A stretch of 64,000 nucleotides of DNA from NCBI GenBank assembly GCA_964579305.1, contig CAZOGY010000004.1, forward strand, positions 1 to 64,000. Direction: 5' to 3'. The notes below the pieces were generated by a model, which was not told the DNA's origin, did no database searches, and saw nothing but the letters and a program-made list of their open reading frames with translations. Source of the DNA: JBCBWG01 sp964579305 (GTDB lineage Bacteria; Pseudomonadota; Alphaproteobacteria; Rhizobiales; Hyphomicrobiaceae). Position 1 is the stretch's first letter; every line of letters starts with the position of its first letter. This document shows positions 12,396 to 21,746 of this stretch, piece by piece. A program made the translations under genes and the position numbers.

Positions 12396-13784
12396 TTAAG
12401 ACGAGGCATTATCAATGACTGAAATAGCTTTGATATTGACGAATTCTTTCATGCCAAACCCGCCGTGCTCGCGACCGTAACCGGAATCTTTGACACCGCC
12501 GAACGGCATATTTGGCTTGGCGATCGCATATCCGTTCACGCACACCATACCGGTGTCAAAGTGCTCTTTCGCACGTTCCAATGCGCCGTGTGCATCCTTG
12601 GAAAAAATACCGCCGCCGAGGCCATAACGGCTATCGTTGGCAATGCGCATGGCGTCGTCATTGTCTTTGGCCCTGATAACAGATGCGACGGGGCCAAAAA
12701 GTTCATCGTCGTATGCCGGTTGGCCCGGCGCAACTTCGGTCAAAACTGTTGCGGGGTAAAACACCCCCTCGCCATCCGGCATTTGCCCGCCGCACCGGAT
12801 ACGTGCACCCTTTTCGACGCTGTCGCGGACCTGTTCATGCAGAGTTTCGCGTAGCTCGGCGCGTGCCATCGGGCCCAATTGCGTATCCGACTGCATCGGG
12901 TCGCCAAGTTTGACTGCGTCCATGGCCGCGACATAACGATCGACGAACTCGTCATAGACTTTGTCGACAACGACAAATCGTTTGCCGTTCACACACGTCT
13001 GACCATTATTGTAAATCCGTGCGGTAACGCAGGTTTCCACGGCCAAATCGAGATCGGCATCGTCGAGGACGAGGTAGGCATCATTTGACCCCAACTCCAA
13101 GACCGTCTTCTTCAATTGCTCGCCGGCTTTGGCCGCAACTATTCGCCCGGCCCGATCGCTGCCGGTCAAGGTCACACCTCTCACCAATTGGTTTTCAATA
13201 ACGGTATCGGACTGGTCGTGATCGATGAGGAGGACTGAAAACAGATTTTTGGGCAATCCAGCCCGTTCGTAAACGTCGCGCAGAAATAAGCCGCTGCCGG
13301 TGCACGATTCTGCGTGCTTGAGTAAAACTCCGTTGCCGGCCATCAGGTTGGCGATCGAATATCTGACGGCCTGGTAACACGGGAAATTCCAGGGTTGAAT
13401 GCCATAGACGATGCCGATGGGCGCGTAGGCGATCACGCTTTTCTTCGCGCCATCGACCTGTCGTTCCTCGCCAGATAGCTCGGTCGGCCCATTTTCCGCA
13501 GTCCAATCGCAAATGGCGGCGCAAAGCTCGATTTCGTCGCGGCTATCGCGCAAGAGCTTGCCCACTTCGCGAACCATCAATTCGGCGAACTCGTCCTTGC
13601 TCTGACGCAATTCACGGCCAATGGCACGCATAACCTCGGCGCGCTCACTGAGGCTCGCATGGCGCCAATCGAGGAAAGCTTTGTGGCAATTTTCAATGGC
13701 GGCCGAGACTTGATCGTCTGCCATATGTTCATAATTGGCGATTGTTTCGCCTGTGGTCGGATTGATTGTGCTGAAGCCAGCCAT
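12396..13784 (-). CDS. NAD(P)-dependent succinate-semialdehyde-type dehydrogenase (Sad/YneI-like)
   Basis: 462 residues, usual for this family. Catalytic Cys C264 lies in NNGQTCVNGKRF, the general base is E230 in LELGSNDAYLV, and the oxyanion Asn is N133 in PWNF. The closest remembered relative is E. coli Sad, with matching blocks CDWTAENGP, NGVLLKHA, VTLTGSDRAG and MPFGGVKDSGYGRE. The reaction would be oxidation of succinate semialdehyde or a similar short aldehyde to the acid. ATG 13784 was chosen because AAAGAGG lies six bases upstream; the upstream ATG at 13790 abuts it. An exact EcfG-type promoter lies 46 bp upstream, implying induction in the general stress response. Confidence 0.92.
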   Translation of the reverse strand: MAGFSTINPTTGETIANYEHMADDQVSAAIENCHKAFLDWRHASLSERAEVMRAIGRELRQSKDEFAELMVREVGKLLRDSRDEIELCAAICDWTAENGPTELSGEERQVDGAKKSVIAYAPIGIVYGIQPWNFPCYQAVRYSIANLMAGNGVLLKHAESCTGSGLFLRDVYERAGLPKNLFSVLLIDHDQSDTVIENQLVRGVTLTGSDRAGRIVAAKAGEQLKKTVLELGSNDAYLVLDDADLDLAVETCVTARIYNNGQTCVNGKRFVVVDKVYDEFVDRYVAAMDAVKLGDPMQSDTQLGPMARAELRETLHEQVRDSVEKGARIRCGGQMPDGEGVFYPATVLTEVAPGQPAYDDELFGPVASVIRAKDNDDAMRIANDSRYGLGGGIFSKDAHGALERAKEHFDTGMVCVNGYAIAKPNMPFGGVKDSGYGREHGGFGMKEFVNIKAISVIDNASS

Positions 13785-13829
13785 CGGCATCCTCTTTCGC
13801 TCGCAGTGGCAAATCCAATTGCCCCAGCT

Positions 13830-13854
13830 AACGCGTGTTGATTGCCATGGTTCC
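13830..13854 (-). promoter_or_regulatory. EcfG-type promoter of the aldehyde dehydrogenase operon
   Basis: Read on the minus strand this is GGAAC (13854-13850), a 16-base spacer, then CGTT (13833-13830), the exact alphaproteobacterial general-stress consensus. The CGTT box is 45 bp from the ATG at 13784. Confidence 0.8.
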
Positions 13855-13956
13855 ACGTGCCGCCGGCGGGTCGGCCGACAACATCTGGCGTGCGCAACCT
13901 GATCCAAGCCCTGTCGTTGCTTGTCTTAAAGTGAGCGAGAGCGTTTCAGTTCGTGG

Positions 13957-13982
13957 CCCTTGCCGCTTGTGCGGCAAGGGCT
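13957..13982. repeat. perfect 11-bp hairpin
   Basis: GCCCTTGCCGC and its exact complement flank a TTGT loop. No T-run follows on either strand, so it is not a canonical terminator. It lies between the 3' end of the DUF1353 gene and the dehydrogenase promoter and may still help end transcription of the former or stabilise its RNA. Confidence 0.6.
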
Positions 13983-14107
13983 GAATGTTGGATTGGACAG
14001 TGAAATATTTGTGGTTAGAGAGCGCTTTGATATCTTGACCGCGCTCGCGTTGGTGAGCGCGCAAAAAGCGTTTGGCCATTCAGACCGATATGAACCTGCG
14101 CCATCGC

Positions 14108-14989
14108 CTATTCATTCGGGCACCAGTCGACGCCGTCCTTGTTCTGGTCCCAAATTCGTTTGGCGAATTGTGTCGAAATGGCAATTTTGATGAAATAGAG
14201 TGTATCTTCGGCCTTCTCAAGCACAATACTTGGACTTGATCCTTCTTGAAGCCCCGTGGTCATCAACGTCTTAATGGCCTCTAGAAGGATGTCGTTTGCC
14301 TGTTCAAAGGTGAACTTGTTGTCCGGCGCGAGATCACAAACATGCGACACGAACAGCCAGTCGTGAATAATATATGCGGGCCCATAGAGCCATGGGGAAA
14401 AGGTGCTTTTGAGATGTGCAATGCGCGGAATCGATCCACCATTTGTCACGAACTGTTTCGGCACAATCGTGAGACCCTGGTCCCCTGTTTTATAGGAAAA
14501 ACTCACAAGCGGATCAGGTTTAAACACGAACGCAGGAAGTTTGGTTGCGTCATCCATCCCATTCCAGATGAGACGCGGTCTTCCTGTGAATTTGCCATCA
14601 TTGCTTAGACTGGCAAACAGGAGATCCCCGGCAAACAAGGTGGCAATGCTGCTCTTTGCTCTTTCGGACGGCTCATCTTTGCCTTTCAGAAACGCGTCGC
14701 GCCCACTTTCGAGAGCTGCAATCTCCTCGTTCAGCAAAGGCACCACTTCGGCAGCAGCTTGCTTATGAAGCTCCGCGGCTGCCTTGTCGCGCAACTGCTT
14801 AAGCCGCTTGATCCGTGTTTCGTAAGTCTGAGCCGTCGGTGTTGCTGCGCGGGAGGCGGGATCGGTCCGCTGCCCCTTTGCCGGTTCGGCCTGTGCTGGA
14901 TGAAAACTGGTCAGCGCGAGCGCTGCGATAACTGCGGCAATCAGACTGCCTATCGGCCTGCGTACACAAGGCAGACGGGGTATCTTCAT
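14108..14989 (-). CDS. secreted DUF1353-domain protein
   Basis: 293 residues from ATG 14989, with a strong GGAGGT seven bases upstream. A signal peptide or membrane anchor is seen at about 10-35 (PIGSLIAAVIAALALTSFHPAQA). A helical, Lys/Glu-rich stretch spans about 40-110. A DUF1353-like domain follows, with VTNGGSIPR near 190 and GPAYIIHDWLF near 215; the conserved His-Asp suggests a hydrolase-like or metal-binding site, but no activity is established for the family. DUF1353 is often phage-linked, yet here it carries an export signal. It has no phage neighbours and appears monocistronic. Confidence 0.78.
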   Translation of the reverse strand: MKIPRLPCVRRPIGSLIAAVIAALALTSFHPAQAEPAKGQRTDPASRAATPTAQTYETRIKRLKQLRDKAAAELHKQAAAEVVPLLNEEIAALESGRDAFLKGKDEPSERAKSSIATLFAGDLLFASLSNDGKFTGRPRLIWNGMDDATKLPAFVFKPDPLVSFSYKTGDQGLTIVPKQFVTNGGSIPRIAHLKSTFSPWLYGPAYIIHDWLFVSHVCDLAPDNKFTFEQANDILLEAIKTLMTTGLQEGSSPSIVLEKAEDTLYFIKIAISTQFAKRIWDQNKDGVDWCPNE

Positions 14990-15249
14990 AACCGTGACCT
15001 CCAATGATCCAAATACAGTATTGATTCGACGCGCGGGCTTTATTTGCCAACCGCGCGAAGCTGAACAGTGCCACGCTTGATCGCCTTTACACAGCCCCTT
15101 CGTGCACGCGGCGACGGACCGCCCAAGGCAAGGGCGATCGGACGGGCGATGATCGGACGCATGATGGGTTTCGTCGCCAAGGGAAGGCCCGCTTCGGGCC
15201 GGCGGGCGCAGACACGGGTGTCGCCGCGCCAGCCAGAGCGATGGGCTGC

Positions 15250-16608
15250 TTACGACTCCCGGAAAGCCCGGCTCATTGTGTCGTAAATCGGTTGGATCAG
15301 ATACTGAAAGAATGTTCGGTCGGCGGTCTTGACGAAGACTTCGGCTGGCATGCCAGGCGTCGGCACGAAGTTGGAAATGTCTCGGGTCTCATCGGGATTG
15401 AGGCGGACGCGCACGACGTAAGCGTTGTCATTCTGGGAGCGGCGCTCGTCGGGGACGGAGTCGGCGGACACATAGACGACACGGCCGGTCACCATTGGCG
15501 TGACGCGCTGGCTCAGTGCCGTCAGCCGCACGACCGCTTCCTGGTCCTTGCGCAAGTTATCAATATCCTGTGGACGGACGCGGGCCTCAATCAACAGCTC
15601 ATTATCCAGCGGCAGCAGGGCGAGAATGTCGTTGCCGGGGCGAATGACACCGCCTGCCGTATGATAATGCATTTTCACGACGACGCCGCGGACCGGCGCC
15701 TTGACTGCGACACGCTCCAGAACGCTGCTTGCGGCCTTGAGGCGCTCACGAATGTCTTTCAGCTCGGCGCGTGTTGTGCGCTGTTCTTCCGCCGCGCGCT
15801 GGACGAAAACGTCGCGCGCCTGTTCAATCTGATGTTGGGTTCCCAGGATCTTTGCGCGGCTGTCGTTGATCGATGCCGTAAGCTGTCCAAGTTGGCCCCG
15901 CGCATTTTCCTGCGCACGTTTGACGGCGAAGTATTCCGGCGCGCGGATCAGACCTTTGCGATGCAGCCGCTCTTTGCCTTTCAATTCTTGTCGGATCAGC
16001 GAGATCTGTGCCGTGGTCGCGTCCAGCCGCGCGCTTGTGCCTTCGATGTCGTGCTGCAGCGCGAGAATGCCCTGCTCCAGAATGGAAATCTCGCGCTGGA
16101 GTTTACGCCGTCGCGTGTCAAAAACTTCCTGCTGGACGGCGCGTGTCGTTTCGGCGTCCTGGCCGAGATTGGTCCTTGGCAAAAACGCTTCGAAATCGAT
16201 CGTCTTTTGCAGTTTGCGCTCAGCGGCCAACCGCGCGGCCTGCGCCAGCAGTTCGTATTCCCGCAAGCGCAACCGCCGCAATTCTGTGCGCGCGGCCGTG
16301 CCGTCCATGCGCAACAGCGTTTGGCCGCGGGTGACGATGTCACCTTCCTTGACGTGTAGCTTTTCAATGATCCCGCCTTCGAGATGCTGGATCACCTTGT
16401 TTTGGCCGGTCGCCACGAAAGTTCCGGGCGCAACGATCGCGCCGTTGATCGGCGCTGTCGCCGCCCAACCGCCAAAACCAAGCACACCGACACACAAAAC
16501 CAGATAGCCGGTCGTGACGATCTTTCCGCTTCCCTTGGGCACGGCGGCGTACCACTCGGCCTCTTGAAGGGCTGCGTCGCTGCGCGGGGTCAATTGCGTC
16601 CCAGTCAT
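15250..16608 (-). CDS. type I secretion periplasmic adaptor (HlyD/PrtE family)
   Basis: 452 residues. One membrane helix lies near 32-52 (IVTTGYLVLCVGVLGFGGWAA), then the HlyD signature VIQHLEGGIIEKLHVKEGD, a long coiled-coil hairpin (about 100-290) and a beta-barrel domain with VAVKAPVRGVVVKMHYHTAGGV. The C-terminal stretch PTPGMPAEVFVKTADRTFFQYLIQP is typical of the PrtE branch. It bridges the inner-membrane ABC transporter and an outer-membrane TolC-like channel; no TolC gene is in the window. It follows the ABC gene by 34 bp and is the last gene of the secretion operon. Confidence 0.93.
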   Translation of the reverse strand: MTGTQLTPRSDAALQEAEWYAAVPKGSGKIVTTGYLVLCVGVLGFGGWAATAPINGAIVAPGTFVATGQNKVIQHLEGGIIEKLHVKEGDIVTRGQTLLRMDGTAARTELRRLRLREYELLAQAARLAAERKLQKTIDFEAFLPRTNLGQDAETTRAVQQEVFDTRRRKLQREISILEQGILALQHDIEGTSARLDATTAQISLIRQELKGKERLHRKGLIRAPEYFAVKRAQENARGQLGQLTASINDSRAKILGTQHQIEQARDVFVQRAAEEQRTTRAELKDIRERLKAASSVLERVAVKAPVRGVVVKMHYHTAGGVIRPGNDILALLPLDNELLIEARVRPQDIDNLRKDQEAVVRLTALSQRVTPMVTGRVVYVSADSVPDERRSQNDNAYVVRVRLNPDETRDISNFVPTPGMPAEVFVKTADRTFFQYLIQPIYDTMSRAFRES

Positions 16609-16642
16609 GGTGCGGGTCCTGTCCGTTCAGCCTTCGGGCGAG

Positions 16643-19336
16643 TTAGCTGGCATCCTTGCGGGCGACCTGTTGGCCACCGCGTGGGCCGGCCAGACGTGGC
16701 AGCATGTCGTCGCGTCCACCCAGCGCCTGGATCCGCCCCTCGGTCATGAGCATGATCTTGTCGACGCTCTTGAGCAGCGCGGGCCGTTGCGTCACCGCGA
16801 TCACCGTGATGCCGCGCTCCTTTGCGCGATGCAGGGCTTGGGCGAGGGCCTGCTCGCCGGCCGTGTCGAGGTTGGAGTTCGGCTCATCGAGCACGACCAG
16901 GCGCGGGTTGCCGTAGAACGCACGCGCGAGGCCCAAGCGCTGGCGCTGGCCGCCTGATAATGGGCTTCCGTCAATACCGATTTGCGTTTCATAACCATGG
17001 GGAAGTTCCGCGATCATCGAAGTGACACCGGCAAGTTCGGCGGCATCGAAGATCAACTCGTCGGGCGCGTTTTCCCGCAAGCGCGCGATGTTGGCTTTGA
17101 TGGTGCCCGGGAACAGTTCGACGTCTTGCGGCAGGTAACCAACGCACTCGCCGAATTGGCGTGGGTCCCAATTGCGAATATCCATCATGTCCAGCCGGAC
17201 ACTGCCGGATGTGGGGTGAACCGAGCCGACAAGCATCTTGGCCAGGGTCGATTTTCCAGTCCCGGACGGCCCCACGATCGCAAGCGAGTCGCCGGGCTCG
17301 AGTTTGAAGTCGATCCCGTTGAGGACGACCCGCTTTGTCGGGGGCGGCACGAACAAGACACGTTCAACGTGCAGGCGCCCGGTGGGCCGCGGCAGCAAGA
17401 GACGCTCGGTCACAAGCGGCGTTGAATTGATCAGCGTCATGATCCGCGCATAACCGGTGCGCGCGCCAACATAACTGCGCCACCCCTCAATCAAACCCTC
17501 GATCGGGGCGAGCGCCCGGCTTGCGATGATCGATGCGGCGATCATCATGCCACCGGTCAACTGGCCGTCGATCGCGAGATAGGCGCCCCAGCACAACAGC
17601 GCGACCTGCGTCGACAGGCGGATGAATTTGGACAGTCCGGTCATGATGACGTTGCGGTCTTGCGCGTCGACCTGGGACTTCAGGGCTTCAGCCATTTCCC
17701 GGCCCCATAGCCAGGTGCCCTCGCGCACCATGCCCATGGCGTTCACGACCTGGGCGTTGCGCGCCATACCCTCCGCCTGGAAGGCCGCGCGCTGAGAAAA
17801 GGCGTTGGCGCGCGAGTAAAAGACCGCGGTGAGCTTTTGGTTCAACAGTGCAACGGCGACCAGGATCAGGGCGGCAACCGTCACGATGATCCCCAGCTGC
17901 GGATGGATCAAATAGACCACCAGGAAGTAGAGCGGTGCGACGGGCGCATCAAACATCGTGAGTAGCACGGGGCCGGTCACGAAGTTGCGGAGCTGTTGCA
18001 GATCTTGAAGCGTCTGGAAGTCCCGCGTCGAGCCTAGCTGCGCCGATTTCGTCGCCGCCTTGAGAAGCGGGGCGCTGAGGACAGCCTCCAGGCGGGTGGC
18101 GACGCGCATGAGGATGAGACGTCGGACAACATCGAGGATCGCGTAAATGGCAAGCGCGCCGACCACCACGACCGTCAACATGATCAAGGTGTCGATGCTG
18201 CGGCTTGTGAGAACCCGATCGGAGACCTGGAACAGGTAGATCGGGATCGCCAGAATGAGAATGTTGAGGACGAGCGAAAACACGCCAACGGCGGCTAAGC
18301 TACCGCGGCATTGGCGCAACCCTTTTTGGATCCCCTCGCGAAACTCGATGTCTTCGCGACGTTGCCGGCGCAGACCGAGCAGTGAGGGGTCCATGCCATC
18401 GTCACCACCGCCGTTCTGGTCGCCATCTTTGCCCGATCCGCCCCCGTTGCCAGAGCCCCCGTGACCGCTGCCGCCATCACCGCCACCGCTGCCGGCGCCA
18501 TTGCCGGCACCACTGGCGACCTCGGGGCGCAAGGCCTCACGCTCGTGTGCAGTTTGCCCACTCGACGCTGGTTTGAGCGGCTCGGCCGTGGCCGATTGTG
18601 CATCGCCAACCGGTTCGGCGTTGTTCGTTTTGGTGTCGTCGGGTTGGCTTTCCGCTTTCGTGCGGGATGGCTGTTGTGTCTCAAGTTCGCTGACAGGATT
18701 GCCTGCTGATGGATCGTGTGCTTGCAAACCAGACTGATCCGCGCCGGGTGCAGCCGGAGCTGGTTGCTCTTTCGCGGTGGTCGATTTCAGGCCCTGCAGG
18801 AGCGAGATATCAACCGAGACCATCCCGCCTGACTTGCGGTCGTTTGGTTGACCGGGCGGCGGATTGCTTTGGCTGGTGCGGGCGGCGGGCGCGGGTGTTT
18901 TGGCGGCCGGCGTGCGCGTTGGTGTTGGTGTTGGTGTTGGCGTTGGCGTGATGCGATCATGCGCCGGTGTCGACGCTAGGTCGCCGTTTGCGATGGCCCG
19001 CGGCTCGCGCGCAGGGCCACTCGCCGCACGCAATCGGGCCATGAGACCGCCGGGTGCTGCACCGTTCACGGGCAAACGCGGCTTTGGCGACTTGGCCGCA
19101 GCGCCGTTGCGATAGGGCGGTTTGGATGGCTCATCGGACTTCGCGCTGATCGCGACATGCGCCTGACGACCGACGAAATGCGGCCCTGACGATTGCAACT
19201 GTCTTTGCCGAGACCACCCGACGCGGCGGTGAATGGCACCATCGGGCACCTTGCCCCCGCGGCGCACGAACAACGGCGATTTGGGTGAACCTGTATGATC
19301 CCAGCCGGTGGTGTCACCGCTGCGTTTGCGTGCCAC
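16643..19336 (-). CDS. type I secretion ABC permease/ATPase (PrtD family) with long N-terminal extension
   Basis: 897 residues against about 570 for typical PrtD. Residues 1 to about 335 form a low-complexity extension rich in Pro, Ala, Lys, then Gly, Ser and Asp, with a (Thr-Pro)n run and a Gly-rich linker. The exporter membrane domain (about 340-620) and NBD follow: Walker A GPSGTGKST near 689, signature LSGGQRQRLGLARAF near 792, Walker B LVVLDEPNSNLD. The H-loop position reads VTQRP, with Gln (codon CAA) where most ABC ATPases have His. It powers export of the two acidic proteins encoded upstream (inference from operon order). Confidence 0.92.
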   Translation of the reverse strand: MARKRSGDTTGWDHTGSPKSPLFVRRGGKVPDGAIHRRVGWSRQRQLQSSGPHFVGRQAHVAISAKSDEPSKPPYRNGAAAKSPKPRLPVNGAAPGGLMARLRAASGPAREPRAIANGDLASTPAHDRITPTPTPTPTPTRTPAAKTPAPAARTSQSNPPPGQPNDRKSGGMVSVDISLLQGLKSTTAKEQPAPAAPGADQSGLQAHDPSAGNPVSELETQQPSRTKAESQPDDTKTNNAEPVGDAQSATAEPLKPASSGQTAHEREALRPEVASGAGNGAGSGGGDGGSGHGGSGNGGGSGKDGDQNGGGDDGMDPSLLGLRRQRREDIEFREGIQKGLRQCRGSLAAVGVFSLVLNILILAIPIYLFQVSDRVLTSRSIDTLIMLTVVVVGALAIYAILDVVRRLILMRVATRLEAVLSAPLLKAATKSAQLGSTRDFQTLQDLQQLRNFVTGPVLLTMFDAPVAPLYFLVVYLIHPQLGIIVTVAALILVAVALLNQKLTAVFYSRANAFSQRAAFQAEGMARNAQVVNAMGMVREGTWLWGREMAEALKSQVDAQDRNVIMTGLSKFIRLSTQVALLCWGAYLAIDGQLTGGMMIAASIIASRALAPIEGLIEGWRSYVGARTGYARIMTLINSTPLVTERLLLPRPTGRLHVERVLFVPPPTKRVVLNGIDFKLEPGDSLAIVGPSGTGKSTLAKMLVGSVHPTSGSVRLDMMDIRNWDPRQFGECVGYLPQDVELFPGTIKANIARLRENAPDELIFDAAELAGVTSMIAELPHGYETQIGIDGSPLSGGQRQRLGLARAFYGNPRLVVLDEPNSNLDTAGEQALAQALHRAKERGITVIAVTQRPALLKSVDKIMLMTEGRIQALGGRDDMLPRLAGPRGGQQVARKDAS
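18917..18948 (+). repeat. hexanucleotide tandem repeat (GTGTTG-like)
   Basis: About five copies of GTGTTG/GCGTTG in a row, encoding Thr-Pro dipeptides in the ABC transporter's N-terminal extension on the minus strand. Copy number changes would add or remove TP pairs in frame. Confidence 0.75.
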
Positions 19337-19381
19337 GAGCGTTCTCCAATTCGCTTTTTCGCTTTCAGCAATTGCCCGGCA

Positions 19382-21496
19382 TCATGCCGTCATTGCGCAA
19401 AGACCATCGCCCTGCGAATACACGTCGTATGCTTGGCCCGGTGTTTCTTCCGGCACGTCCTGGGTCGTTGCACCTGCCATGGCTGCAATCGTCGCAATCA
19501 CGTCAGGGTGAATTTCACCTTCAGCCAAGTCGTCCCATTCCACGTCTTCCTCGCCAACGATATTGGCTTGGAACAGCACTGCTTCTTCGTAGGCTTCGCC
19601 GCCTAGAAACTGGTAGTCCAGCACGCTATCAACGTCGTTGATCAGCGCGATATTGGCCAAATCATTCCCATGCGTTGCGCCGCTGGAATTCGCCTCGCCT
19701 GGCAATTCCAAATGAACCGCGGTATCAACATCGATGGCGATGTTGGTCTGCAAGACGATATTGCTGGCCAGATAATCGCCGGACACATAAAGGACATTGA
19801 ATTCGCCATCACCATTCTCAAGCAATCCAATGGCCAAGTCGTAGTTGAACGTTTCGTCGTGTGTCGCAATCGCGTGCGCAAGGTCCTGCGCGGTTTGTGT
19901 AATTTCGTTGTGGCTTGCGCCGCCTGAGCTGACGATGGCAGCATCATTGACGAGGGAATTCGACGCGCCGGCTTCATCTGACCACAGGGCATCATCGAGC
20001 AAAAAATTGGTTTGGATGATGACATTGCTTTCAACCCAATCTCCGGCGACGATTATAAGGTCGTAGCCGTACCCAAAATCACTATATTCGGTGATATTGA
20101 GCTGATCATTATCGCCGCTTTCGGCCGTATATTGGGTTTTGATCGTGTGAGTTTGAATCGTATCGGAGTCATCGATGAAGTTCCGCTGCTCAACGACTGT
20201 CACGTCATAGTAGTTGCCGTAGACGTAATCGACGTTCCAATCGAATACGCCGGGACCAAATCCATCCAGCGGTTGGCCAGCCACGGCCTCGACGTGTTGG
20301 AATGAGGCTTCGTTGATCAGGCTTGCATGTTCCGTGCCGCTGCCGCCGGACGCCGCGTTCGGGTTTGATCCGGCAAACACGATGCCCGGTGTCTCGAAAT
20401 CGAACAGCGCATCCGTCACGGAGACCTGCGTGTAGAAGTTCAGCTGAACGATCGCATCGATTTCGTGGAAGTCGCCAAGGATGATCCGCGAGCCATCCGC
20501 ACCGTGGATGTCGTTGATCAGGGCCAGGTTGGTGGCTGTGTTTTCACCCGTCGTAACGGAGATGTCTCCGACACCGTCGGGCGCGTCGGTCGTGGCGACT
20601 GAGCTTGAAACACCGTCGGCGCTGTCATCAACCGGGCCCAGGATCGCTTCCAGCAGGCTGTCTTCGCCATCGGGCTCAAGCCGGTTCAATTGCGCGTTCG
20701 CGTCTCGTGACTGCTGGGATGCCGACTGGCCCTCGTGCGACGTCAGTTCTCCGTTGACGAACGTGCCATTGCCGCCGTCGACTTCGCGCAGATCCGTTTG
20801 GGCCGCCTGTCCGGCCGAAAGATCGGGAAATGGGCCCTGTTGCGTCGCGCTCAGTTCGATCGACTGCTGGTCATAGCCGTCTAGATCGCTAAATTCGGCG
20901 AGTTTCCCTGCATAGGTTGGAAGGGCACCGGCCAGGTCTGCGAACTGCGCTAGGAGTGCGGCTTGGGCTGCGTCGTCGGCGCCAGCACGCAGTTGTGCCA
21001 AAAGCTCGTCGAGCAGTTCATGGACGGCTGCAACCGTGTCGTTATCATACAGGACGTTTGACTGCGCGATTTTGGCAATCAGATACTGCGAGCTACCGTA
21101 CGTGTAATTGAGATTGACGAACAAATCGGGCGGCGCAACGCCCCGGACGACAAACGACAGCAATGGGTCGGGCAGTTCAATTTCAAATGGTTTTGGTTGC
21201 GGCAAATCCAGCCGGTGCGGCCTGGGGAAGAAATCCGGAAGCGAAATTGGAGGCGTTCCGACTTCGAAATTGTAATTTCTCAGCGGAAACAATGGAAAAT
21301 CGATCGGGGCAAGCGGCAAGGGGGCTTTGACCGGAGGCAACAGGTCGGCCGATGGGATAAATGGCGGATCAAAGGCAATTGGATCCGGCCGATAAACCGG
21401 TGCACCTTCATAGCGGTAGGGATCGAGATTGAGAAGCGCGTCGAGCTTCATCAAGCCGATGAAATGGGAAATCTCGTCAATTACGAAACTGGCCAT
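19382..21496 (-). CDS. probable type I-secreted acidic repeat protein
   Basis: 704 residues from ATG 21496 (GAGGG eight bases upstream). There is no N-terminal signal peptide, as expected for a type I substrate. The N-terminal 170 residues are Pro/Leu-rich (PLPLAPIDFPLFPLRNYNF). The C-terminal half repeats a motif of the form I/V-x-Q-x-N-F/I about every 60-80 residues (AIVQLNFYT, VVEQRNFID, VIIQTNFLL, IVLQTNIAI, LFQANIV), each preceded by a GDW/GDY-type turn. The composition is rich in Asp, Asn, Glu and Ala with almost no Cys. Secretion is inferred from its place 46 bp ahead of the ABC gene; classic RTX nonapeptides are not seen. Confidence 0.75.
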   Translation of the reverse strand: MASFVIDEISHFIGLMKLDALLNLDPYRYEGAPVYRPDPIAFDPPFIPSADLLPPVKAPLPLAPIDFPLFPLRNYNFEVGTPPISLPDFFPRPHRLDLPQPKPFEIELPDPLLSFVVRGVAPPDLFVNLNYTYGSSQYLIAKIAQSNVLYDNDTVAAVHELLDELLAQLRAGADDAAQAALLAQFADLAGALPTYAGKLAEFSDLDGYDQQSIELSATQQGPFPDLSAGQAAQTDLREVDGGNGTFVNGELTSHEGQSASQQSRDANAQLNRLEPDGEDSLLEAILGPVDDSADGVSSSVATTDAPDGVGDISVTTGENTATNLALINDIHGADGSRIILGDFHEIDAIVQLNFYTQVSVTDALFDFETPGIVFAGSNPNAASGGSGTEHASLINEASFQHVEAVAGQPLDGFGPGVFDWNVDYVYGNYYDVTVVEQRNFIDDSDTIQTHTIKTQYTAESGDNDQLNITEYSDFGYGYDLIIVAGDWVESNVIIQTNFLLDDALWSDEAGASNSLVNDAAIVSSGGASHNEITQTAQDLAHAIATHDETFNYDLAIGLLENGDGEFNVLYVSGDYLASNIVLQTNIAIDVDTAVHLELPGEANSSGATHGNDLANIALINDVDSVLDYQFLGGEAYEEAVLFQANIVGEEDVEWDDLAEGEIHPDVIATIAAMAGATTQDVPEETPGQAYDVYSQGDGLCAMTA

Positions 21497-21709
21497 GACG
21501 GCGCCCTCAAAAGCGGTTTTCACCAAACGGGCAACAGCGGCGGTTCATCGCCGACCGTGTACCGAAACATACCGCGCGGGCTTCGCCGGAGAAATGAAAG
21601 CAAAGCTCAAAGCAACGCGGGTCGTTTCGACTTCTTGCGCTGCGTACGCCTCCCCGCCCTGCACGGGCCGTGCCATCCAACGCCGATGACATGGCGCCGG
21701 AAGGGAAAC

Positions 21710-21734
21710 CGGAGGCGCAAAAAGCGCTTCCGGA
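21710..21734 (-). terminator. intercistronic hairpin in the secretion operon
   Basis: Minus strand: CCGGA-A-GCGC, a TTTTT loop, then GCGC-C-TCCGG, followed by TTTCCC. It lies 13 bp after the stop of the Asp-rich gene. It could partly stop transcription or protect the upstream message, giving more of the first substrate than of the transporter genes. Confidence 0.55.
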
Positions 21735-21746
21735 ACGTCATTGTGA

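Noticed and set aside
15241..16359. Plus-strand 372-residue open frame over the HlyD gene
   Set aside because: Antisense shadow of a clear HlyD protein; Leu/Arg/Gln-rich with no recognisable fold.
18908..18955. Hexanucleotide run considered as a CRISPR or origin iteron
   Set aside because: Units are 6 bp, contiguous and coding for Thr-Pro; no spacers, no cas or rep genes.
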